Assembly: GCA_023897205.1 (NCBI GenBank)
Contig: JAHWDD010000001.1
Coordinates: forward strand, 3,472,001 to 3,536,000
Direction of reading: 5' to 3'
Origin: Exophiala sp. HKRS030
Lineage: Eukaryota; Ascomycota; Eurotiomycetes; Chaetothyriales; Herpotrichiellaceae
DNA length: 64,000 bases
This document shows, in pieces, positions 10,796-20,525 of this stretch. A model generated the notes under the pieces. The model was given only the letters and a program-made list of their open reading frames with translations, did not search any database and was not told the origin of the DNA. How positions within the stretch are numbered: the first letter of the stretch is position 1; each line of letters starts with the position of its first letter. Both the position numbers and the translations under genes were made by a program.

Positions 10796-11953
10796 TTACA
10801 CCAGTGATGCCCTCTGCTCTGTTCTGGCATCAACGAAGCTGGCCGTCTCGTCTTCACTGATGGCACTGATAACGCTCATGTCGCTATCACTCCTCCTCCG
10901 GCCCTGGCCTTCTGCAGCTCCCTGCGTCACACGTGTCATGGCAGAGACATCGCTCGAGTTCCGGACATGGCCACGTTCTACGTCCTCTCCACCACTCGGC
11001 ATAGGCAGCGCCATTCCTATCGAGCTGAAGCCGTTCGTGGTGCCTATGTTGTTGGCATCGTAGTTTAATGGTTTTCGTCGGATGGTCTGTTGCGCTGGTT
11101 TGGAGAAACCAAACGACAATGGTCGCATCAGACTCTCGCGGACGCTGGATCTTGCGGGATTGTTGGTTCCGTATGCTCCACCTGCGAACGACATGACGGG
11201 ATCGTCAAGAGCGCGACGATACGCTCCTCGTTCGACCCGGTTTTCTCGCCAAGTAGTGATACGATTGCGGAATGGTTTGCAAAACCAAAACAAGCAGAAG
11301 AGGATGGCGAAGAAGGCGAGGATCGGGAGAACGATAACCGCGGCAAGTTCGCCTTCGGAGAGATTTGAGTCGCTGCTTTTGTTTTGTATCGAAGTTCCTG
11401 ATCCCGATTCTGGTCCAGAGCCCCCATCCACATTTCCATTCCCATTTCCATTTCCGTTGTTGGAGTCAGGATTCGTGTCATGACCTGGTGAGCTTGACCC
11501 GGTTGGCGAAGGGGTAGATGATCCTGCTGTACCACTCGGGCCCTGTGAAGAGTTGTCTGGTTGTGAAGCTGTTGCAGTGCTAGGAGCGTCGGAAGCTTGA
11601 GATCCAGAAGACAAGGCTGTCGCTCCAGCACTGTTTGTTGTCGTGCCACCTGCCGCTGTTCCGCTTGCAGAACTACCAGCGGAAACCGATGTCGCTGCTT
11701 GATTTGATGACGCGGAATTTGTGATGATGGCTGTCTGAGTACCAGTGGAGGTTCGACTTGATGAGGAGCCTCCTGCCGCGGTAAGGCTGGCGGTACTGGT
11801 AGAATCTGTGGCACTCTGGCCACCCACTATGCTCACCACGCTTTTGATAGAATCGAAAGGATCACCAAAATTGGCCGACTGTGGTAACGAGAATGAAATT
11901 GTGCTTTGTCCCACCAATAGAAGTACAAGGTGTCGAGGACGGAAGCAACGCAT
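10796..11953 (-). CDS. Ser/Thr-rich single-pass membrane protein (Mid2/WSC-like architecture)
   Basis: Unrecognised protein of 385 aa. The ATG at 11953 starts MRCFRPRHLVLLLVGQS, a good signal peptide. A long Ser/Thr/Ala/Gly-rich, probably O-mannosylated extracellular region follows (about 25-200) with a short Gly/Asn repeat (NGNGNGNGN). One strong transmembrane segment (about 215-237, AAVIVLPILAFFAILFCLFW) precedes a basic juxtamembrane stretch (NRITTWRENRVERGAYRR). The cytoplasmic tail of about 150 aa contains RSSVRESLMRPLSFGF and many serines. This layout matches fungal cell-wall stress sensors and other mucin-like plasma-membrane proteins, but no Cys-rich WSC domain is visible. Cell-surface sensing is an inference from architecture only. 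Confidence 0.75.
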   Translation of the reverse strand: MRCFRPRHLVLLLVGQSTISFSLPQSANFGDPFDSIKSVVSIVGGQSATDSTSTASLTAAGGSSSSRTSTGTQTAIITNSASSNQAATSVSAGSSASGTAAGGTTTNSAGATALSSGSQASDAPSTATASQPDNSSQGPSGTAGSSTPSPTGSSSPGHDTNPDSNNGNGNGNGNVDGGSGPESGSGTSIQNKSSDSNLSEGELAAVIVLPILAFFAILFCLFWFCKPFRNRITTWRENRVERGAYRRALDDPVMSFAGGAYGTNNPARSSVRESLMRPLSFGFSKPAQQTIRRKPLNYDANNIGTTNGFSSIGMALPMPSGGEDVERGHVRNSSDVSAMTRVTQGAAEGQGRRRSDSDMSVISAISEDETASFVDARTEQRASLV

Positions 11954-14224
11954 GACGGCCAGGCATGAGACGCCGTGCTTCAAGTAGCAGTCGAAAGAAA
12001 GAATAACACGACGTAATAAGCACACCAATCAAGGAAATGATCAAAGTTCAGGCGATATATCGGCTGTTTCTGTGAAGTATAAGTAAGAGGAAACAGTGTG
12101 TTCGAAGAAGTCGTTGGAAACAACAGTTGATACATGCACAAGAGATTGTCGGTTGGGGCGAAAATCCATTTGAAAGGGAACACAAGGGCAACCGGTTAGT
12201 TTCATATGATATCTCACTTATTGCTCGCCTCCTACCATGATTGACTCGCGAACGTGTTGAACGTGCTGGGTGTTCGTGACAATCCTGGGACTTTGGGAGG
12301 CTTGTACCTGCATTAGTCTGGTGGTGGTGGCTTGCCCTGCCGTTTGGTGAATCCTACAGCGAGCGATTGGTTTGGGGCTGAGCAGCTCGAACAAGTTAAA
12401 CAACACAGACAGAGGGGGACATGCTATCCGGCCAAGGAAACCTGTATCGACAGTCTCGTTTCAGGTATTTAAAGCAAGGCGGAATCTTGACGAGGGATCT
12501 CCGCATCGGCATTTTAAGTCCCATCCCTGCGGAAGGCCCCGGCCTCTCTGATGGCGTTTGTTATGGAGAAAGATTGGGAGGAAATTGTCATGTACAGTAC
12601 ATGCCGTGGTCGGTTACCCTGGGTCGTGGGCCGTGGGCCGTGGAACATGGACAGAGGGCGCTGAGTCAGAGTCAGAGTCGAATTGAGAGAGCTCTGTCAA
12701 TAATGGTTGGTTGATCTTAGAACCCATCTGTACGGAGTACTGTCATGTGTGACGCGCTCAAGATGTACAGAAGTGTACACCATCAATTCTACCACAGTCA
12801 TAATCCAACGGGCGTGCTATTCTGAAGCCAACAAGAAAATGCGTGGCACACTGACAACCAACTTCCGAGCAGATCACTTTAACGAGAAGTGGACAAGGTG
12901 ACAGGGTAGACTGGGAGCGGAGCGCACACCAAAAACCAAAGCGGATTCGGAAATCAATCACAACATGATTCCCAAGGAAGAACGGGCATGACGCTAACTA
13001 ACTTACTAGTTAGCACAAACGAGCCCCAGGCATCCCCGGGCGCCGGCAGGCTCCTTAGGCCTCAGACTTGGTATTCAGAGACTGAATGGCACAGGCCAAG
13101 GTAGTTCGAACTATTCAGTGAGATGAAGGCCCAGTCACACAAGTCAAACGACTGCTATTCGTTCATGCTACGTCCTCGTATCTGCTCCTCTACTTGACAT
13201 GAGAAGGAAAGATACGAGCGTCGTCACAACCCGCGAGACTTTACGTGAATCCTCAAAAGTCTGCCTCTTACGAGCGGACCAAGTACAGGTTGTCAGCCCA
13301 TAAGGATATAGGAAACTATTAGATTCCCCGTGCCCTAACGTTGGGGCCATGACAGAACATACATGGCTTAACGAGCTCGTGCTCAGTTGTGACTTGTTCA
13401 AGACTTCCAATCCCAACACAGTATTTGACGCCAACGTTGTGGCTATGGTCGTGACTGGTCCAATCCACTGTCCCGTACTGGGTTTTTACCTTATTCAATA
13501 ACTACTTAGTAAGGTCCATCGTCAAGGACGGCCATGAGGCTTAAGATCCTGACTGCTTGGTCGAAAATTCCAACCTTGTTACAGCTTTTCGTCCTTGGTT
13601 CGGATCCAATCCCGAAGGACACGAGCCACATCTTGTATAGCTTCGGACTGGATCCGAGACGGACTGCAACTTAAAGCATCACAAGTTATATTTCAAGGTG
13701 GTGACAGTCGAGGCTCACTATTGGCTCCTGACTCGGTCTTGGAAGTCCCCGAAAGAACCATGGCCTAGTGATCGATATACATTGTGTCGTCGTGCCACCG
13801 TTGAATCTAATCTCATGTTGAAGTACTTTGTCATCATCGTACCACAAAGGCTTTTTGAAGTGAAAACGAAACATTGTCCACTGTGATTGAAAGTGGCCAC
13901 CAGCCCAAGACAAAATGCCTTCTGACTTTTAGAGACGGGGGTTGCTTTACGTTGAGCCCACAATACAGAATGCTCCCATATCCGAGAGGTCGCATTGCCC
14001 ACGATTTCAGTCTGAGCCGATCCTTGTTGGCTATCTAACCTAACGTTGGGCTTGAGACCAGGAGTTGTGTTCTTCTTATTTATAGCAATATCCATCACAT
14101 CTTACTGTACACGAACCAAATGCCACGGAGCATATGCAATTCAAGGCCCGGGTTCGGGACTAAAACCAAACTAGCCCCGCGCTGGCCCAGAATAGGTAAA
14201 GACGGCCCATCCTGATGCACCACC
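11954..14224. other. 2.3-kb divergent intergenic region
   Basis: Lies between the membrane-protein gene (minus) and the PCD-like gene (plus). It holds a GTGGGCC/GTGGGCCGTGG short repeat near 12630-12650, a palindromic CTAACTAACTTACTAGTTAG tract near 12995-13014 and one TACGGAGTA motif (12731). The small ORFs found on both strands are not conserved-looking. No tRNA or repeat element was identified. Confidence 0.5.
12731..12739 (+). promoter_or_regulatory. TACGGAGTA motif (copy 1)
   Basis: Exact 9-mer in intergenic DNA, in the context TGTACGGAGTACTG. It is one of four exact copies noticed in this window, all outside coding regions. Its function is unknown. Confidence 0.3.
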
Positions 14225-15223
14225 ATGCCCTTGCAAGCCTTGTCATCCACGAGTGCAGCATCGCAAGGCTGCGTCCTTATTCTCTTCTTTCTCGAGTTAC
14301 TCTTTCGATTTCTCAAGGCACATACACCATCGAAGCAACTTCCCTACGCCCCACCAGAAATGCTCATCCGACCATGTCGGCTCCCAGGTCCACGATGTAC
14401 CCTCCATAAAATGCTCCCCTCCTCGATCAACCAACAACCATTCCTCCCACCACCACCACCACCTCCTCCACCGCATCTCCTCCACCAATGCTACCCACCC
14501 GTTAGATCTCGACCACTCTCAACCCAGACCATAGCCCGGGTCCGCATCACAGAGGACCGCCAGACCGTCGAATTCTTCTCCCCTGACTCATCAACCCCGA
14601 CAGTGTCACGCCGGATCTCGCCCACTCCCAAGGCGAAACTCGCGCAGCTGGAAACCGGGCTGGCACGATTACTCGGGGTCATCGGACAAGCAGGAGCATG
14701 GGAACAAGAGGCAGGACAAACAGAGGCACCGACGCAGGCAGAAGCAGGCAGAGAACAAGCAGAGTCTCCAACGACGTTCGCCACCGCGCACTGGCAGCTC
14801 GACAACCCCAACGGCGCAAGCATCAGTCGGCATTTCACATTCGCGACGCAGCAGGCGCGGGACGAGGCGGTCCAGCGTATCGAGACGCTCGCTGACGAGG
14901 CGCGGCATCATCCTCATGTCGCGCTGGGGTCGACCGAGCAACAGCCATTCTGTATGACCGTCACATGTACGACGCACCAGCCGCGCGGGCTGGGCGTGCG
15001 GGATGTCAAGCTGGCTACTAGGATTGGAGAGATTTTGACGGACGGGAAAGAGGCAGGCGCGGAGCAGGAGATTGGGAAGACATTGGAGGGCGGAGAGGTT
15101 GGTTCAGCTGCGACGGAGGCTATCTTCGGCGAGCGGACGAGGTTGATCGATCTGAATATGAGGGCTGTTGATGAGGCTATCGCGAGCTGTGCTTGCGGAA
15201 CGAAGGTGTCCAAAGCCAGCTAG
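14225..15223 (+). CDS. pterin-4a-carbinolamine dehydratase (PCD/DCoH) family protein
   Basis: Family enzymes dehydrate 4a-hydroxytetrahydropterin during recycling of the pterin cofactor of aromatic amino-acid hydroxylases. The ORF is intronless and 332 aa long. The PCD fold is recognisable in the second half: WQLDNPNGASISRHFTF (about 192-208), the active-site-type helix with HHPHV (about 232-236), then VTCTTHQPRGLGVRDVKLA (about 248-266), which matches the family's TH-xxGLT-xxD-xxLA pattern. The N-terminal 140 residues are low-complexity, with a long polyproline run, and a hydrophobic stretch near residue 20. Translation could instead start at ATG 14411 (270 aa), which removes that odd hydrophobic segment and leaves a possible mitochondrial leader. 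Glu/Ala-rich insertions make it longer than bacterial PCD (about 100 aa). Confidence 0.78.
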   Translation: MPLQALSSTSAASQGCVLILFFLELLFRFLKAHTPSKQLPYAPPEMLIRPCRLPGPRCTLHKMLPSSINQQPFLPPPPPPPPPHLLHQCYPPVRSRPLSTQTIARVRITEDRQTVEFFSPDSSTPTVSRRISPTPKAKLAQLETGLARLLGVIGQAGAWEQEAGQTEAPTQAEAGREQAESPTTFATAHWQLDNPNGASISRHFTFATQQARDEAVQRIETLADEARHHPHVALGSTEQQPFCMTVTCTTHQPRGLGVRDVKLATRIGEILTDGKEAGAEQEIGKTLEGGEVGSAATEAIFGERTRLIDLNMRAVDEAIASCACGTKVSKAS

Positions 15224-15537
15224 ATCGTAAAGGATGAAAGGAAGGCTGTGGATGTCGCAATATTCCCCACGACTTATACTGAAACGACACGACTACGACC
15301 AAAAGTAGTGATACGGCCAGATTTCACAACTGTATAATTATTTGTATGTAAAATACTAATGGAACAAAGACCAGCACATCCTGATCCCCAATTTCCGGCA
15401 CCGATCTATCCATGTAAATCATCTCAACGCCACTTTACCGCTCCATGCAAATCATTTTCCAATAGGTCGACCACATATGTACAGCGAAGGAGGTCGAGAG
15501 CTTCGTGTCTAAAACAATCAATGGGCAAACGCGCTTC
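15224..15537. other. convergent 3' region
   Basis: 314 nt between the PCD-like gene and ERG25, which converge here. It is AT-rich around 15330-15360 (GTATAATTATTTGTATGTAAAATAC). No gene was seen. Confidence 0.45.
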
Positions 15538-16548
15538 TCATTGTGACTTGGCAAGTTTTGCTTTCTCCGCCTGTTTCTTAGCATTACCGCAAGCACTTCC
15601 GATGTCGGTCTGCATTGCCGCATCCCACCATCTAAACGAACTGGCATAATTGCCAAGGAACTTTTCGTGGTGAACATCGTGATGATCGGCACCAGCCCAG
15701 AAAGGAAGGAAGTGGTGCAAGCTCCAGGGGAATTCGTAGCCGGAATGAGCGTCAATGGCCTGGAATAAGCGGAGAACAATCCAGATGTACATGGTGACAA
15801 TGTGAAGTTCTTTTGTGATGGCGCAGAAGACGATGGGAATGCCAACGCTGCCAAAGGCAAGGATCATAGTCTCGAGAGGTGATGCGTACTCAGCGGCCAA
15901 TCCAAAGGGAGCGCTATATTGGTGGTGAAGCTTGTGAATCATCTTGTAGAGGCGAGGAAGATGAAGTAGCCGGTGGGCCCAGTAGTGCCAGGTATCTTCG
16001 AGCACAAAGAACAAGGCGATCTGCCATGACATGGTGATCCAGGAGGGAAAGGGCACAGTGGTCGAAAGACCAAAGTATTGAGCCATTGGGTGGAATAACC
16101 AGATTTGAGGAAGTTCGACGGTGAAGTGGGAGAGCAAGACGAGTTTCGCGCAGCCCCATTGTTCTGATAGGGTGGGGATTTTTTGCTATGGCAAACATGA
16201 GTTTCAAGTCTAGCAGATAATAGAGAGCGATGCGACTTACGCCTTGGATCTTATACTGCTGGAAGTAAGGGATCTTGTCCATAATTATGAAGGGTAGAGC
16301 GCGGCCAAAGTAGACGAATTCGTGCAGGACGAAAGACATGATGCCGGTGGCGAGCACATCATTCTGCATGAATGCGTACCACGCAGCCCACGCCTTCTCG
16401 AAAACATTCAGATGAACATTGTATTGTGAGATATCATTGAAGTAGTCCGTGTATGTGACCGGAGCGGCGAGAGTGGAATTGCTGTTCCAACAGTTAGTCA
16501 ACTGCGACTCGTGTTTTGAGGGTCATTGTGAGGAATTCCATACAGCAT
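15538..16548 (-). CDS. erg25: C-4 methylsterol oxidase (ERG25 / methylsterol monooxygenase)
   Basis: Iron-dependent ER-membrane enzyme that oxidises the C-4 methyl groups of 4,4-dimethylsterols in ergosterol synthesis. The gene model has three exons: 16548-16544 (only ATGCT), 16481-16241 and 15 538-16185, with introns 16482-16543 (GTATGG...GGAACAG, with GACTAAC branch) and 16186-16240 (GTAAGT...CATAG). The product is 297 aa, the normal length. The three di-iron histidine clusters are intact: HRLLH, HKLHHQ and HDVHHEK. Hydrophobic helices flank them. The second junction gives [17 protein letters not shown], the conserved block. The tiny first exon is inferred: no in-frame ATG exists in the main exon, and splicing produces MLNSTLAAP, which fits the family. 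Confidence 0.93.
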
Positions 16549-17561
16549 CTTGACAGTATGACCAGGACTCGAACGTCGACCACGGGTCCTTGAGGGCGAA
16601 ACCGATGAAGATGTTGGTGTGTCGTTGTCAAAGAGTGGAAGGGTTGAGCTCGAAAGGGAAAAAAACAATAAGGACTGTAGGAGACGAATCGTCCTTGAAA
16701 TTCGAGTTATCAATGGACCAAAGGGAATTGCAAAGGTCAAGTTGGATATTTTAGTGGGAGATTTTATTGGACGCAGGCAAGGCACGGCAAGGGTAGGTGC
16801 TGGGTGGCATCACTCGGCCTGAAAGGGGCGCGACGGGGCTCAACAGCTTCCGAAAGGCCTAAAGTGCCCCCCACTGGATCCCCAGGCACCCTGTCCACCT
16901 ACCACGGAGAGAAACGAGACCACCTAGAGACGATCTTTGTTGTCAGTCATTAGGTGTGGACTGACCAGTGGCGTGCCAGAGTTGGTGCTCGCTGCAGAAA
17001 TTGCCCAATCGAAGTCTTCTTCACCCTACCAAATCTGGTGGTTCCTTGCAGTCGGTGACTTTTCGATCGGATGACACGGTCCCTGATCAATTCATCAGTC
17101 GTACCACATCCCCACCCGCGTGGATCCCACGTGACTATCCTGACCTTTCAAATCCGATGACAAACACCATAAATCACACAAACAGGGCAAACAGAGCAAT
17201 CACTTGGCAGAGATGCCAAGCCCTCGGAACAATGTATTTGCGCTGTTGCTATCACGTGACTCGAGCCACGGTTTTTCCGCTCAGTTTTCCGCACTTCCGC
17301 TTTCAAGATCTGATGTCGTCCACGTCTTACAAGACATTTGAAGCATGCCTTGTCCACTTGTTCACATCCACTCCTGGTCGTGTCCTGGTATAGTATGACA
17401 TTGGCTCAGCAATTCAGTCCTTGGACCAGAATCTTTAAGGCACGCCGAGGTCATGGCTTTTCATTGAAGGGATAAAGTTTATGGATGGATCCCTGTATAC
17501 TTCAAGGTAAGACTCATGCACTACTACTCCAGGCCTCACGACCGTCCTCGCCCTTATTAGG
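16549..17561. other. divergent intergenic region erg25 / MFS relic
   Basis: About 1 kb containing the ERG25 promoter. Several CACGTG/TCACGTGA-type E-box-like sites are visible (for example CCCACGTGAC near 17128 and ATCACGTGAC near 17252), but no experimental meaning can be read from them. No gene was seen. Confidence 0.45.
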
Positions 17562-18300
17562 ATGTCGACAACCAATACCAATGAGCTGGTGCCACCAAGT
17601 CCGGCAGTATTGAAACCAATTCGCACTGACTCGATTCCCTCACGTGCCTCTTACCATCGTGAAGACTTGCAACCGAAGGATCCCACGAAACGATCAACTG
17701 CCATCATCTTTGCGACCGTGACGGGAGTTACGGGCACCAGTAGTCTTCTCAATGGACTCGTTGCTGTGACTTTTCCTGTCATGGCCAACGATCTCAATAT
17801 CTCCGACGGCCTTATTCTATGGTGAGCGCAATCATGATTAAAGCTCAAGGTCACATGCGTTGATTTCACGACGCCAGCTTCAATCTATGCTCTCAGCTGT
17901 CGCTGCAGCGTAATTATTTCCGGTGCTCTCGCAGATGTCATAGGAAATCGCTTCATGTATCTCCTAGGCACTTTCTTACAAACTGGTTTCACGTTTGGTT
18001 GCGCATCAGCCCGCACCACATTCCAGCCTCTGCTCTTCTGCGCACTAGGTGGCATTGCCATTGCGTTCTGTCTTCCATCTGCGGTCAGCCTATTCACCAC
18101 ATATTTCCCGCAAGGCAGACGACGAAATCTTGCTTTCCCTGCTATGGGCGGTGGCTAGCCGACAGGATTTGCCATTGGTCTTGTAATTGGCGGTGTGCTT
18201 GCAGATGGCCCAGGTTGGAGAATCGGTTTCCATATCGCGGCGGCACTGAACACCATTTTGGTCGGAGCAGGAGCACACTGCCAGAAGGCCGGTAAGGGTG
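17562..18300 (+). pseudogene. relic MFS transporter, N-terminal half only
   Basis: Remnant of a major facilitator drug/H+ antiporter-like protein. The 5' exon (17562-17822) starts MSTTNTNELV and contains the first membrane helix region (VTGTSSLLNGLVAVTFPVM). After a former intron, the frame PASIYALS...GALADVIGNRFMYL (the D-x-x-G-R loop motif) runs through further helices to FPQGRRRNLAFPAMGGG. A TAG at 18156-18158 then interrupts, after which PTGFAIGLVIGGVLADG continues in the same frame. The donor GTGAGC at 17826 is intact, but the acceptor needed to keep frame would be AG at 17871-17872 and reads AC. Homology fades near 18280 and the C-terminal half of the transporter is absent. Unlike the other broken genes in the window, the damage is not a single missing G/C, so this is true decay. 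Confidence 0.8.
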
Positions 18301-18619
18301 CGTCAGCTGCCGAAAGCAGGAATTTATGATGACAAGGCGATCAGGAAAATTTCCCAGATTATCATCACTGTGATTGATGACATTGATAGATGTATTCAAG
18401 ATGTACAGAGTGCAAGCTCGCACCTAAAACGAATGGGTATATTCAACTATATTGCTGTATTTCGTGCATGTATTACACCATCTGATCATGACACGGCGAC
18501 AGCATTACTATCTCCTTAACGATCTCGCTCGAGAAACACCAGTTTCGGCATCAAGAGTTGACTTAAGTATCTCACACAAGATTTGCGGGAAAAGATACGT
18601 TTATCGTCAAAAGACTGTT

Positions 18620-20525
18620 CTAGACCGACTTTGTCTTCTCACCGTCAGAAGACGAGTCCTCACGGTCCTTGGATGCCACGGCAGGAGCTGGGGTGCTCTT
18701 GTTCTCAGTCTCGATATCAGCATCTCGTCCATCGAGATGTGTGCCTGTGGGAGCAGTGTTGTGCTCGACATCCTCATAGGGTCTCCAGAAGTCCTTCTTT
18801 CCTTTTGCGGCACGAGTTACCCATGGTGGGAGGATACCACCTTCGATCTTGTAGGTCCAGAAGTCCTTGTACTCCTTGTCGGCAGGTCGGATACGGCCGC
18901 CAGAAGCAAGCTCAACCAACCAGACGATCGTGTTGATAACGATGTAGGAGATGATACCTGCGATCAAGCCGTAGGCGATCGAGTATGTGAATGGCATAAT
19001 GGCAATGGTCAGGAATGCGGGAATTGCGTCTCCCATATAACGCCAATTGATGTCAGCAGCGGATTTAGCCCTGGAGGAAGAAAAGTCAGTTAAATGAACC
19101 TGGAGAGTTTGGGACAAAGGAAATGAAACTCACATTAAAGATCCGACGATGATCAGCACTGTGCCTGTGGCATATGGCGGAATAGAGGCAAAGATCGGAG
19201 CAAAGAAAATAGAGATGAAGAAGCAAAGACCCGTGACCATGGCAGTGATACCGGTCATACCACCTTCAGAAATACCAGCACCGGATTCGATGTAGGCAGT
19301 GACGGGAGGAGTGCCGAATAATGCACCGATCGAAATTCCAATGGCATCAACCAGATAAGCTACAGCAGAGCCTTCGAAATCTTGAGTCTTTTCGTCGATG
19401 GCGCCAGCGAATCGAGCCATAGAGTAGAGGGTACCAGTACAATCTGTCGCAGAGTTAGTCAGTTTTATACTCTCAAGGATGCGTATTCTTCAGGGTTCAC
19501 ATACCCAAGATATCAACGTAAAGGAATGTGATGAAGGCAAGACCGAATTGACCACCGTATCCAGAAATGTCCCACTCCTGAACGGCTAAGATTCGCTTAA
19601 TAGGATGGAAGGTAACAACCTGCTTAAAGAAGTCGAACATGTCGTCTCCCAATGGTGTGTAGGGGAAGTAAGTCACTTCGGTGCCACGAGGCCACGAGAT
19701 AATGCTGACTAGCAGAATACCGAAGATAATGGCACCTTTGACACGGAACATCATCAAAAGGACGGTCAAGAAACCACCGCAAAAGATTCCGATCCACATG
19801 GTAGGATTGCGCATTCGATAAGCTGTCGGGCAAATGCCTTCCTCATCTCTGAATTGAGGCTTGCAACCTCCCAACTCGAGGGGGATAGCAACCGCACCAG
19901 TGACTGCGCCGATACCTGCGCTGTATGTCAAGCCAATCAAGGTCAGATACAGACCGATGCCGACCCCGGTAGCAAGTTTGATGGAAGCAGGGATGGCACG
20001 AGCAAGCCACTGTCGTAAACCGAGTAGTGTAAGGCCAACGAAGACCCAGCCTTCAACAAAAACAGCAGTGACAGCGACTGAGTAGGGGACCAAGCCAGAA
20101 CCGTGATAGCCGACAACAGTGTATGCGAAATAAGCGTTGAGACCCATACCGGGAGCCAAGGCAATTGGCATATTGGCGAAAAGACCCATGCAGAAAGTAG
20201 TAAGAGCAGCAATTGCAGCAGTTCCGGTGACGAGATCTCGCTGAACCTCTGCGACGCAGAACATGTACTCGGGATCGCTGTCGCAAAGATCTGGGCTATC
20301 TGGCGAGCATACACAAGTACCACCGGATTGCGAAACAATGGTGGCGTTGACGGAAATGATGTAGGCCATGGCGAAGAAGGTTGCTAGACCAGCTCGAATC
20401 TCGGTGAAAAAGTATGACCCTTTACGTTCCAAGCGATGACCAGATCCATCCAGGCGGAATCGTTTGCCCACGATGGAGCGAGCGACTGCCACGTTGGCGT
20501 TGTGAATCATCTCGTTGATACCCAT
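18620..20525 (-). CDS. azgA: purine permease AzgA (adenine/guanine/hypoxanthine:H+ symporter)
   Basis: Plasma-membrane proton symporter for hypoxanthine, adenine and guanine, of the NCS2-related AzgA-like family. Exons are 20525-19505, 19443-19134 and 19070-18620; introns 19444-19504 (GTATGT...CGACAG) and 19071-19133 (GTGAGT...CTCCAG). The 593-aa product matches Aspergillus AzgA in length. Characteristic stretches are GSYFFTEIRAGLATFFAMAY near residue 40, APGMGLNAYFAY (about 130), and across the first junction VDILDCTGTLYSMARFAG, followed by the GTPPVTAYIESGAGISEGG substrate-binding region. About 12 hydrophobic helices are visible, with an acidic, Lys-rich cytoplasmic tail. It lies tail-to-tail with the MFS relic. 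No frame errors are needed. Confidence 0.96.

Noticed and set aside
14491..15213. Minus-strand ORFs opposite the PCD-like gene
   Set aside because: They are shadows of a GC-rich coding region; the plus strand carries the recognisable PCD motifs.
17120..17260. CACGTG sites upstream of ERG25 as SREBP or bHLH control elements
   Set aside because: Such hexamers occur by chance and no additional sterol-response context could be recognised.
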